Below are positions 1 through 6,313 of a stretch of DNA of 41,607 nt, in pieces. A program made the position numbers and the translations under genes. Source of the stretch: Clostridioides mangenotii TR. Lineage in GTDB: Bacteria > Bacillota > Clostridia > Peptostreptococcales > Peptostreptococcaceae. How positions within the stretch are numbered: position 1 is the stretch's first letter; each line of letters begins with the position of its first letter. The notes under the pieces were generated by a model. That model was not told the DNA's origin, did not search any database, and saw only the letters and a program-made list of their open reading frames with translations. Location: positions 10,681 through 52,287 of the forward strand of contig NZ_AXUS01000024.1 in NCBI RefSeq assembly GCF_000498755.1, read 5' to 3'.

Positions 1-44
1 TCACAGACTTAAAAGCAAAGAAAGACCACTATAAATGGATTTAG
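1..44 (+). CDS. 3' end of a truncated upstream prophage gene (uncertain)
   Basis: The frame that starts at position 3 is open to a TAG at 42-44 and ends in ...KKDHYKWI. A second frame, from position 2, stops at 34, so the true reading frame of the cut-off gene cannot be decided from 44 bases. It would be the last gene before the RusA-like gene. No function can be given. Confidence 0.25.
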   Translation, partial: TDLKAKKDHYKWI

Positions 45-53
45 TTGGTATAT

Positions 54-88
54 AGAAGGTACTTTTGTGCAAATAATAAGTACCTTCT
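54..88. repeat. 11-bp perfect inverted repeat between early genes
   Basis: AGAAGGTACTT (54-64) pairs exactly with AAGTACCTTCT (78-88) around a 13-nt loop. No U-run follows on either strand, so it is not a classical intrinsic terminator. It could be a processing or stabilising hairpin, or an operator, just ahead of the RusA-like gene. Confidence 0.5.
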
Positions 89-117
89 AAAATATAAGCA
101 ACTATGAGGGGGAACTA

Positions 118-477
118 TTGAAAGTAGAATTTACAATACCAGGAGAGTGTGTCAGTAAAGATAGACCAAGATTTCATAATGGACATGCTCGAACGACAGA
201 TAAAACAAGATATTTTGAACAGTCTATCAAGTATTTGTATGGCAAGAGACATTGCTTTGAGGGTTTAATTAAGGTTAGTATAGACATTTATTCAAAGAAA
301 CCTAAGAAACCAAGTTATTTAAGACCGACAAAGAAAGATATAGATAACATGGTTAAGGCTGTATTAGATGGATTAAACGGCAAAGCGTATAAAGATGATA
401 GGTACATATGCGAGTTACATGCTAGTAAGCATTATAGCGATGAAGCAAGGGTCGAGGTTGTAATAGAAGATTTATAG
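118..477 (+). CDS. rusA: RusA-like Holliday junction resolvase
   Basis: 119 aa. RusA-family endonucleases resolve four-way junctions during phage replication and recombination before packaging. The N-terminus FTIPGECVSKDRPRF has the family's opening strand (PG-x-P-x-x-K-x-R-P-R-F). The stretch RPTKKDIDNMVKAVLDGLNG carries the catalytic acidic cluster K-x-D-x-D-N with the following D-x-L-N, and KDDRYI supplies the last acidic pair; these are the conserved metal-binding aspartates. Length is normal for the family. The start is TTG at 118, with GAGGGGG just upstream. It sits directly before the late regulator, the usual place in Firmicutes temperate phages. Confidence 0.9.
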   Translation: MKVEFTIPGECVSKDRPRFHNGHARTTDKTRYFEQSIKYLYGKRHCFEGLIKVSIDIYSKKPKKPSYLRPTKKDIDNMVKAVLDGLNGKAYKDDRYICELHASKHYSDEARVEVVIEDL

Positions 478-495
478 AAATATAGGGGTGATGTT

Positions 496-990
496 ATGGC
501 TAATGATTTAGAAAAGGAATGCATTCAATTTACCGAGGATATTTTAAAAGGATACAGAGAATTACGTTTACATTTAGAGAAGTTAAAAAGGATTAAAGAA
601 AGTTTGAAATGTGAATATACAACACAAGGTATCTCTTATGATAGTGAAAAAGTCTCTCCAACGAATAAGATATCTAAAGAGGTAGAGAATGAAGTAATTA
701 AAACTATAACTAAAATCGAAGAATTAGAAACAGAGATTGAGGAAGAAAGTAGTTTGATAAGGGAAATAGATATAGCTATTAATAATCTAAGTCCATTACA
801 TAGAGAAATAATAGAATACAAGTACTTTCAAAAACTTAGTTGGGATGAAATTATTGATAAGACAAGCTATAGTGAAAGAAGTTTAAGGAATAAGAAGAAT
901 GAAGCAGTAAGATGTATAGCCATAACATTATTCGGACTAAATGTATTCAAAGAGGAAAAAGATAATTTGTTTAACTTAATTGAAAAATAA
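496..990 (+). CDS. ArpU/RinA-type late transcription regulator
   Basis: 164 aa. Proteins of this group switch on the packaging and structural operon of Firmicutes phages. The first about 100 residues are charged and helical (likely coiled coil). The C-terminal part, from LSPLHREIIEYKYFQ, looks like a sigma-70 region-4 helix-turn-helix: LSWDEIIDKTSYSERSLRNK is the recognition motif. It is preceded by a weak GGGGTG site and is the last gene before the cargo zone. A promoter-like repeat starts just after its stop (991), which would be a natural target. The family call rests on the HTH and the position; the DNA target is an inference. Confidence 0.82.
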   Translation: MANDLEKECIQFTEDILKGYRELRLHLEKLKRIKESLKCEYTTQGISYDSEKVSPTNKISKEVENEVIKTITKIEELETEIEEESSLIREIDIAINNLSPLHREIIEYKYFQKLSWDEIIDKTSYSERSLRNKKNEAVRCIAITLFGLNVFKEEKDNLFNLIEK

Positions 991-1034
991 TTGCCGATAA
1001 TTTACCGTTATTTTTCGAACGTACGTACTATAAT
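991..1034 (+). promoter_or_regulatory. Candidate late promoter, copy 1
   Basis: TTGCCGATAATTTACC followed by GTTAT (991-1010) precedes a TATAAT box at 1029-1034. The palindrome ACGTACGT lies between them (about 1019-1026). A near copy of the upstream block recurs at 1982-2003, again ahead of a -10-like box. There is no good TTGACA -35, which fits an activator-dependent promoter for the adjacent ArpU-like protein; that link is inference. Confidence 0.4.
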
Positions 1035-1066
1035 TAGATTAGAAGTTTATTAATCTTTATAAAATA

Positions 1067-1156
1067 GAGGAATTATTATGGCAATAGGTTTACAAATTTA
1101 ATTCTAAAGACTTCTTAATAGGTGAATAAAAAATAAAGGAGGAATTATTATGGCAA
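1067..1156 (+). repeat. 18-bp direct repeat duplicating a ribosome site and start codon
   Basis: GAGGAATTATTATGGCAA occurs at 1067-1084 and again at 1139-1156, 72 nt apart. The second copy starts the EEP-fold gene (ATG 1150). The first opens a 7-codon frame, MAIGLQI, that stops at 1101. It is either a leader peptide or the scar of a gene replaced at its start codon. Confidence 0.6.
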
Positions 1157-1920
1157 CAACAGCAGAAGTAAATGCGTTTAACAAGAAGGTCGCAGATGAT
1201 ATGGCAAATAGTGCGTTAACAGTTGGTACATTTAATATTAATCAATATGTTAATCAAAACCCTGCACCAGTTCAAGAAGCTATGCACATTGCTATGAGAA
1301 CAGGAGCATCTGTTATAGGTGTTCAAGAGTATTGTGAGTTTTGGAATTTACCAACGAGTACTAGTAAAATACCAGGAGTTTATGATTATGTAGCAACAGG
1401 TAAAGTTAGTGATTTAAGTTGGGGAAGTGGATGGGCAGGAAATGCAATTATATCAAAGCATCCTTTAAGTGTTAATAAAAGTGGTATTTTTAAAACCGAA
1501 TTACCTCAACCTGCGGATATTACATTACCTGAAAATAAAAATGTGTGTGGATATGTAAAATCTCAGTTTACTAAATTTGGTAAGGTATCATTCTATAATG
1601 TACATTTCTTTGCATCTTGGAATGTTTCTGGAGTTAAGGATGCAGAAATTGTAGAAAGTCAAGCTAGGGAGTTAGCGGAAATAATCAAAGCTGACGGAAC
1701 TTATTATAAAGTTATAACAGGAGATTTTAATATAAAAGATGTAAAATATCTTAAACCATTAACAGATTTAGGATTCCAGCCAGTATTCCCATTTGGAGAG
1801 GGTCAAATCGATAATATATTAGTACTTGGTCATATGCCCGTTATAAATAAAGGAAAGGTAAAAGTTCCTGGTAGTGTAAGTGATCATGATTTTTACTACG
1901 CTACTTTTAAGTTTCATTAA
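1150..1920 (+). CDS. Endonuclease/exonuclease/phosphatase (EEP) superfamily protein, phage cargo
   Basis: 256 aa, one EEP (DNase I / sphingomyelinase-like) fold. Visible catalytic positions: N29 in FNINQY, E60 in GVQEY, H152 in NVHFF, D192 and N194 in TGDFN, D221 in QIDNI, and the closing pair D245-H246 in SDHDF. All metal and catalytic positions are present, so it should be an active phosphoesterase. Whether it cuts DNA, RNA, a phospholipid or a nucleotide signal cannot be told. There is no signal peptide, so it acts inside the infected or lysogenic cell. RBS AAAGGAGG precedes ATG 1150, and a perfect hairpin terminator follows. It is its own transcription unit inside the cargo zone. Confidence 0.8.
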   Translation: MATTAEVNAFNKKVADDMANSALTVGTFNINQYVNQNPAPVQEAMHIAMRTGASVIGVQEYCEFWNLPTSTSKIPGVYDYVATGKVSDLSWGSGWAGNAIISKHPLSVNKSGIFKTELPQPADITLPENKNVCGYVKSQFTKFGKVSFYNVHFFASWNVSGVKDAEIVESQARELAEIIKADGTYYKVITGDFNIKDVKYLKPLTDLGFQPVFPFGEGQIDNILVLGHMPVINKGKVKVPGSVSDHDFYYATFKFH

Positions 1921-1955
1921 GAGTAATCCGATAAGTTTAAGGTAAAAGATGAAGA

Positions 1956-1985
1956 AAGAACTCTAGAAATAGAGTTCTTTTTTGC
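1956..1985 (+). terminator. Intrinsic terminator after the EEP gene
   Basis: AAGAACTCTA / TAGAGTTCTT, a perfect 10-bp stem with a GAAA tetraloop (1966-1969), followed by a T-run. Its core CTCTAGAAATAG is repeated in the terminator at 4434-4460. Confidence 0.85.
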
Positions 1986-2025
1986 CGATTAATTACCTGT
2001 TATCTCTGAAAAAACATGAGATAAT
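1982..2025 (+). promoter_or_regulatory. Candidate late promoter, copy 2
   Basis: TTGCCGATTAATTACCTGTTAT (1982-2003, here split as TTGCCGAT plus TAATTACCTGTTAT) repeats the block at 991-1010. GATAAT at 2020-2025 is the -10-like box. It would drive the stem-loop region that follows. Confidence 0.4.
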
Positions 2026-2312
2026 TGTATTGTGGAAAAATATAAATTCCACATAAAAACTTAATATTTACTGGCTGGGTTAAGTTAAAGGGACTTTCTT
2101 AGCCAGTAATACGCAAGTAGTGGTTCTGTAGGTTCGACTCCTATAACTTGCACCTCCTTTAATTATATAGTGGGTGAGACTTGTTACCTCACCCTAACGT
2201 GTGAAGTGTAGTATTAATCTATGTGCAACTCATAGACTTCGCCCAACAATTGTATTTTAGTAATAGAATACAACTTCCCCTAGACTTAGATAATTTCTAG
2301 TCTTATTTTTTT
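2026..2312 (+). ncRNA. Candidate structured phage RNA with seven stem-loops and a tRNA-like T-arm
   Basis: No plausible gene lies here, but consecutive hairpins do: 2031-2053 (7 bp), 2068-2109 (9 bp outer stem with core CTGGCT/AGCCAG), 2113-2151 (tRNA-like), 2172-2194 (GGGTGAG/CTCACCC), 2203-2240 (GAAGT and CTATG nested with their complements), 2250-2273 (TTGTATT/AATACAA), and 2280-2303 (CTAGA/TCTAG) running into a T-rich tract at 2302-2312. A promoter-like element lies just upstream. The last hairpin can act as terminator or lie in the leader of the 48-aa ORF at 2329. I do not recognise an Rfam family. It could instead be a long structured leader. Confidence 0.5.
2113..2154 (+). other. tRNA-like minihelix (acceptor stem + T-arm, no D or anticodon arm)
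   Basis: GCAAGTA (2113-2119) faces AACTTGC (2145-2151). Inside is a canonical T-arm: GTAGG (2128-2132), loop TTCGACT, CCTAT (2140-2144). The 3' strand is followed by A-CC, as in a tRNA discriminator plus a partial CCA. Only 8 nt (2120-2127) separate the 5' strand from the T-arm, so D and anticodon arms are missing. It may be a tRNA remnant or a deliberate tRNA mimic in the RNA above. Confidence 0.55.
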
Positions 2313-2328
2313 ATAAGGAGAATGTTTA

Positions 2329-2475
2329 ATGGATAAAAAAGATTTTGAAGAATTAAAAGAATTATGCAAGCCTATAGTTGAGTATTTGAATGATAACTAC
2401 AATATGTATTACGAAGTAGTTATTACAACATCAGCTATAAAATTAAAGAGTACTGAATTGGGAGTACCAATTTAA
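2329..2475 (+). CDS. Small hypothetical phage protein (48 aa)
   Basis: ATG 2329 follows AAGGAG at 2314-2319. The product starts MDKKDFEELKELCKPIVEYL and ends in TELGVPI. It has an amphipathic acidic helix followed by a likely strand (YYEVVITTSAIKLK). There is no recognisable domain. The good ribosome site and the terminator right behind the stop argue that it is real. It is the only coding frame after the stem-loop region. Function unknown. Confidence 0.65.
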   Translation: MDKKDFEELKELCKPIVEYLNDNYNMYYEVVITTSAIKLKSTELGVPI

Positions 2476-2508
2476 AACGACTAATCTCTTAAATTAGTCG
2501 TTTTTTTA
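2475..2508. terminator. Bidirectional terminator between convergent genes
   Basis: AAAACGACTAAT / ATTAGTCGTTTT, about 12 bp, loop CTCTTAA, with a T-run on the + side and an A-run on the other. It serves the 48-aa ORF (+) and the KTSC gene (-). Confidence 0.85.
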
Positions 2509-2510
2509 AA

Positions 2511-2711
2511 TTAAACTCTGCGGTAAGGGTGGATTTTATCAAACCTTGACAACTCTGAACCTAGTGATGGGGAATTTAAAAAGTCTCTGTATTCTGCTTG
2601 GCTTACATTATCATAAGCATATGTAGAACCATCATGGAACCTAGCATACATAGTGTTGTCTTGCCAACCGACACTATGTATTCTACTTGATGAAACTGGT
2701 ATCATATCCAT
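2511..2711 (-). CDS. KTSC domain protein
   Basis: 66 aa, a single KTSC domain. Family signature: V-S-S-S-R-I near the N-terminus, then a VGW turn, FHDGSTYAYDNV, and the closing SLGSELSRF. KTSC domains occur alone in phages or fused to lysyl-tRNA synthetase-type proteins; the molecular role is not established. I prefer ATG at 2711 (MDMIPVSS) because AAAGGAGGTG ends 8 nt before it. The GTG at 2720 lies inside that ribosome site. It is reverse-oriented within a forward late operon, so it is independently expressed cargo. Confidence 0.85.
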   Translation of the reverse strand: MDMIPVSSSRIHSVGWQDNTMYARFHDGSTYAYDNVSQAEYRDFLNSPSLGSELSRFDKIHPYRRV

Positions 2712-2876
2712 ATTATTCACCTCCTTTCAATAAGATTTTAACATATAAATATGGAAAATATTTACTATTAATAGAAATGTGTTATCAAAATATAAGAAAT
2801 AAAGTAGAAAACAAAAATAAAAAGAAGGTATTTCTCGGATAAAGTAGAATTATAACTTTTGAAGGGAGTGGATTCT

Positions 2877-3839
2877 ATGGATAAAGGTGCTAGTATTAAA
2901 AAAGCTAAGGATAATTTAATAAAATTTTTAAATGAATTTAGTCAATCCAGTAAAAAAGATTTAAACATTGAGGTTATGTTTGTTGATAAAAATTATAATA
3001 GAAAAAATAAATTTAAAGGATATATGTTTGATGCGTCTAAAAATGATATACAGCCTGTAATCACTACTACTTTAAGTAAAATAGAAAAAAGAATTAATGA
3101 TAAAGGTTTGTGTGGATATGATCTAGTGAATCCAGCAGAAGATGACTATATTGAAGTATTAGATAAAGGATTAGTGCGCTATGGAGAGGAGATAATTAAT
3201 CAGATTACAATAGTTCAAAATGTATCCAATACTCTTAATAAAAACACAAAATTCAGTAAATTGGATTTTATAGTTATGCAAGTGCACTTTGGTGAATATA
3301 AAGCCTACCTTTTTTATCCTCATTTTAAGTCTGAGAAAATGCTTAAGGGCTTTAAATTTGGTTTTGCAGTTGATGGCAAACCTATATTGATTGATTCGGA
3401 GATATTAACAATTAATTCTGATCCAACTGCTATGCTAATTGGGGAGCAATATTACGTATTTAAAAGGCATAATTTCAAATCAATTTTTAAAATGTCGGAA
3501 AACTTAATTGAAATTATAGATGAGAATATAGATAGCATAGAAAAGTTAGATATATTTGAAGATATACAACCTTTTATCGTTGATTGTAAAAAGAATAGCA
3601 GACACGTAGAGAAATTAGTAAAGGCAATAACGCAAGAAGATTTTGATGTAGCAGCTAAATATAAAGATAGTTTAGGAGATGTTATTGATAACCATAAATT
3701 AAGAATACAAATTAACTCTGAACATAAAATAATATATAATGATATTTCAGAAATAAATCAAATTTTAAACTTGATTCTAGACAATTACGTGGAAACATCC
3801 TTAACTGAAGAGTATAGAACTGCTAAATCTTTTGAATAA
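2877..3839 (+). CDS. Kiwa KwaB-like protein (DUF4868-type), putative anti-phage defence
   Basis: 320 aa from ATG 2877 (GGAGTG upstream; an in-frame ATG at 2859 overlaps the ribosome site). The middle and end read like DUF4868/KwaB: a strand-rich core, then IGEQYYVFKRHNFKSIF (the 'is-displayed-as ... F-x-x-I-F' segment), a helical stretch and a QPFIVDCKKNSRHVEKLVKA segment. Within the last third, AITQEDFDVAAKYKDSLGDV resembles a UVR motif. In Kiwa, KwaB is the cytosolic, DNA-associated effector and KwaA the membrane partner. The next gene encodes a small four-helix membrane protein, which supports the pairing. Known Kiwa loci place kwaA first; here the order is reversed. Recognition is from memory of the families, without a profile search. 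Confidence 0.5.
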   Translation: MDKGASIKKAKDNLIKFLNEFSQSSKKDLNIEVMFVDKNYNRKNKFKGYMFDASKNDIQPVITTTLSKIEKRINDKGLCGYDLVNPAEDDYIEVLDKGLVRYGEEIINQITIVQNVSNTLNKNTKFSKLDFIVMQVHFGEYKAYLFYPHFKSEKMLKGFKFGFAVDGKPILIDSEILTINSDPTAMLIGEQYYVFKRHNFKSIFKMSENLIEIIDENIDSIEKLDIFEDIQPFIVDCKKNSRHVEKLVKAITQEDFDVAAKYKDSLGDVIDNHKLRIQINSEHKIIYNDISEINQILNLILDNYVETSLTEEYRTAKSFE

Positions 3840-3864
3840 TAATAAATAGAAGGTGGTTTTTTAA

Positions 3865-4434
3865 TTGTTTCATAAAATACTATTATTTACTTCATCCTAT
3901 ATACCATTATACATTTTGTTATTAGTGAAATTTATTTTAGAAAAATTTGAGGAAAGAGAAAGATTTAAATTAATTGATTTTATTATAATCGTATCTATTG
4001 TAGTAATTGTATGTATATCATTTTTATATTTAATATTAAAATTATGGTTTACTAAAAAAGATATGGTAAAAGAATATGAAGTTAAAAAATGCAAAAATGA
4101 AACTGTTAACTATTTTTTTAATTATATAGCGGTATATCTAATATCTTGTATGGGATTATCTTTAACGAGATATGCAGATTTATTTGTAGTTGTATTTTTA
4201 ATGTTATTAATTGGATTTATTTATGTGAGTAATAATATTATATATTTAAATCCAGTTTTAAATCTAATTGGATATAAAATATATGAAATGGAATTATACT
4301 ATTCAGGCACAAATGAACAATTTCATTCTATCGTAATCTTAAAGAATGTAGACTACATAGTAGAAGGTATGAAAATTTTAGGTACATCTCAGAAAGATTT
4401 TATTGTTGCGAAGTGTAGTTACATTAATGATTAA
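3865..4434 (+). CDS. Four-helix membrane protein, KwaA-like partner
   Basis: 189 aa; TTG start at 3865 behind GAAGGTGG. Four hydrophobic segments at about residues 5-25, 34-58, 78-98 and 105-127 are followed by a cytosolic tail. That tail opens with LNPVLNLIGYKIYEMEL and ends with a strand-rich stretch. The 'NP-x-L-x-x-x-GY-x-x-YE' junction after the last helix is what I associate with KwaA proteins. It lies 25 nt after the KwaB-like gene with a shared terminator, so the two form one operon. Alternative: an unrelated membrane partner, such as a holin-like or immunity protein. Confidence 0.45.
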   Translation: MFHKILLFTSSYIPLYILLLVKFILEKFEERERFKLIDFIIIVSIVVIVCISFLYLILKLWFTKKDMVKEYEVKKCKNETVNYFFNYIAVYLISCMGLSLTRYADLFVVVFLMLLIGFIYVSNNIIYLNPVLNLIGYKIYEMELYYSGTNEQFHSIVILKNVDYIVEGMKILGTSQKDFIVAKCSYIND

Positions 4435-4460
4435 GGACTCTAGAAATAGGGTTCTTTTTT
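4434..4460 (+). terminator. Terminator after the Kiwa-like pair
   Basis: AGGACTC-TA / TA-GGGTTCT with G-U pairs, GAAA loop and a T-run. It shares CTCTAGAAATAG with the terminator at 1956-1985, so the two hairpins bracket the cargo between them. Confidence 0.75.
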
Positions 4461-4477
4461 AATTATAGGAGAGCATA

Positions 4478-4615
4478 ATGAATAAAAAGAAAGTTTGGGT
4501 TGATGCTGGACTTATTGGTATGACTATAGATTTACCTAACGAGGAATTAAGAGAGATAAATAAGGATATGAGGAAGATACCTAAGAGTCCGAAGGTGACT
4601 AGAAAAAATAAATAA
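4478..4615 (+). CDS. Small hypothetical protein (45 aa) ahead of terS
   Basis: ATG 4478 follows AGGAGAG. The product begins MNKKKVWVDAGLIGMTIDL and ends in a basic tail (KSPKVTRKNK). Thirteen nt separate it from the small terminase gene and its stop abuts the terS ribosome site. It has no recognised domain. The good ribosome site and tight spacing support a real gene of the packaging operon. Confidence 0.65.
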   Translation: MNKKKVWVDAGLIGMTIDLPNEELREINKDMRKIPKSPKVTRKNK

Positions 4616-4627
4616 GGAGGTGGCGTT

Positions 4628-5062
4628 GTGAATCCAAAACAGAAGGCGTTCGCCAACTATTACATAGAGACTGGCAACGCTTACCAATCGGCTGTTAAGG
4701 CTGGATATAGTATTAATTATGCAAAAGGCAATACAGTAAAATTGTTGGAAAATGTGGGTATAAAAAAATACATAGGCGAACAAATGAAAAAGTTAGAAGA
4801 TGAACAAATAGCCAAAGCAGATGAAGTCCTCAAGCTACTAACACGGATCATTAGAGATGAAGAGATAGAAGAAGTTATTGTTATGAAAAACATAGGAGAC
4901 TTCATGAATGAGCCAGTTAAAATTGATAAGAAATTAGATGCTAAAGACAGAATTAAGGCTGCTGAACTTATAGGAAAAAGATATAGGCTGTGGACAGATA
5001 AAGTAGAAGTTGAGGGAGCTATCCCTATTGTTATTGCAGGTGATGATGAACTTGAAGATTAA
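4628..5062 (+). CDS. terS: Terminase small subunit
   Basis: 144 aa, Terminase_2 type. The small subunit recognises the phage DNA end and loads the large motor. The N-terminal helix-turn-helix reads NPKQKAFANYYIETGNAYQS with the following AVKAGYS, the classical 'KQ-x-F-x-x-x-Y ... GN-x-x-x-A-x-x-AGY' opening. The middle (EQIAKADEVLKLLTRIIRDE) is the oligomerisation helix region. The GTG start at 4628 is set by GGAGGTGG at 4617. The gene overlaps the next by 17-20 nt, so translation is coupled. Confidence 0.92.
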   Translation: MNPKQKAFANYYIETGNAYQSAVKAGYSINYAKGNTVKLLENVGIKKYIGEQMKKLEDEQIAKADEVLKLLTRIIRDEEIEEVIVMKNIGDFMNEPVKIDKKLDAKDRIKAAELIGKRYRLWTDKVEVEGAIPIVIAGDDELED

Positions 5063-6299
5063 GAAAGTATATTTACCTGAACTTATCGGCAAAGGATATA
5101 AAGATTACTGGAACTTTAAGGGTCGCTACAGAGTCTGTAAGGGATCTAGGGCATCCAAGAAGTCTAAGACTACAGCTTTATACTATATAACTAAACTCAT
5201 GAAGCACCCACAATCTAATTTGCTTGTAGTCCGTAAGGTATTTGGAACGTTAAGGGATAGTTGCTACAAAGAATTAAAGTGGGCAATTAATAGATTAGGT
5301 GTAGATGCTTACTGGGATAGCACGAGCAGCCCTTTAGAGATAACATATTTACCTACTGGACAAAAGATATATTTTAGAGGGTTTGATGATCCATTAAAGA
5401 TAACTTCAATAACTGTAGAAGTAGGTTGCTTGTGTTGGTGTTGGCTTGAAGAATGCTATGAAATAATGGACGAAGATGCTTTTAATATGCTAGATGAATC
5501 TATAAGGGGGGAAGTACCAGAAGATTTATTTAAACAGTTAACGCTTACTTTTAACCCGTGGAATGAACATCACTGGATAAAGGGGCGTTTTTTTGATGCA
5601 GAGAATGATCCAGACATAATGGCTAAGACAACTAATTACCTTTGTAACGAGTTTCTAGACGATGCAGATAAAAAGGTATTCGATAGGATGAAAAAAGATA
5701 ATCCACGCCGTTATCAAGTCGCTGGGCTTGGTAATTGGGGTATAGTTGATGGTCTTGTTTATGAGAATTGGGAAGAAAGATTATTTGATATAGATAAAAT
5801 AAGACAGAAGAATGGAATTAAATCAGCTTTTGGTATGGACTTTGGATATACAAATGATCCATCTACGCTATTTTGTGGCTTAGTTGATGAAAATAATAAA
5901 GAAATATATGTATTTGATGAAATGTACCAGAAGGGTATGTCTAATCAAAGAATCAGAGATGAAGTCACGAAGATGGGATATGCAAAAGAAAAGATTACTG
6001 CAGACTCAGCTTCACCAAAGGATATAGATCATCTTAGAGAGTTAGGACTTAGGAATATCAAAGGTGCTAGAAAAGGTAAAGACAGTATAAATAATGGCAT
6101 CCAGTACATACAGGATTACAAAATTATAATACATCCTGAGTGTGTAAACTTCATAACAGAGATTAGTACATACACATGGGATAAAGATAAATTCGGCAAG
6201 AAGATTAACAAACCAATAGACGACTTTAACCATCTAATGGATGCTATGAGATATGCACTAGAAGACTTCATCAAAGGCGATGTATTTAGTTTTGATTAA
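5046..6299 (+). CDS. terL: Terminase large subunit (packaging ATPase/nuclease)
   Basis: About 417 aa, PBSX XtmB type. A Walker A-like loop is seen at about residues 33-43 (GSRASKKSKTTA; the usual glycine before the lysine is replaced by lysine). The Walker B region is WCWLEECYEI, with the catalytic glutamate. Coupling region NPWNEHHWIKGRF. The C-terminal RNase H-fold nuclease shows GMDFGYTNDP, TADSASP and a closing DAMRYALE. It powers DNA entry through the portal and makes the termination cut. ATG 5043 or 5046 are both possible, following AGGTGATG; upstream extension only reads through terS. Confidence 0.93.
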   Translation: MNLKIKKVYLPELIGKGYKDYWNFKGRYRVCKGSRASKKSKTTALYYITKLMKHPQSNLLVVRKVFGTLRDSCYKELKWAINRLGVDAYWDSTSSPLEITYLPTGQKIYFRGFDDPLKITSITVEVGCLCWCWLEECYEIMDEDAFNMLDESIRGEVPEDLFKQLTLTFNPWNEHHWIKGRFFDAENDPDIMAKTTNYLCNEFLDDADKKVFDRMKKDNPRRYQVAGLGNWGIVDGLVYENWEERLFDIDKIRQKNGIKSAFGMDFGYTNDPSTLFCGLVDENNKEIYVFDEMYQKGMSNQRIRDEVTKMGYAKEKITADSASPKDIDHLRELGLRNIKGARKGKDSINNGIQYIQDYKIIIHPECVNFITEISTYTWDKDKFGKKINKPIDDFNHLMDAMRYALEDFIKGDVFSFD

Positions 6300-6313
6300 A
6301 GGTAGGTGATACA

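Noticed and set aside
2040-2160. Complete tRNA gene
   Set aside because: A T-arm and acceptor stem exist but no D or anticodon arm fits in the 8 nt available.
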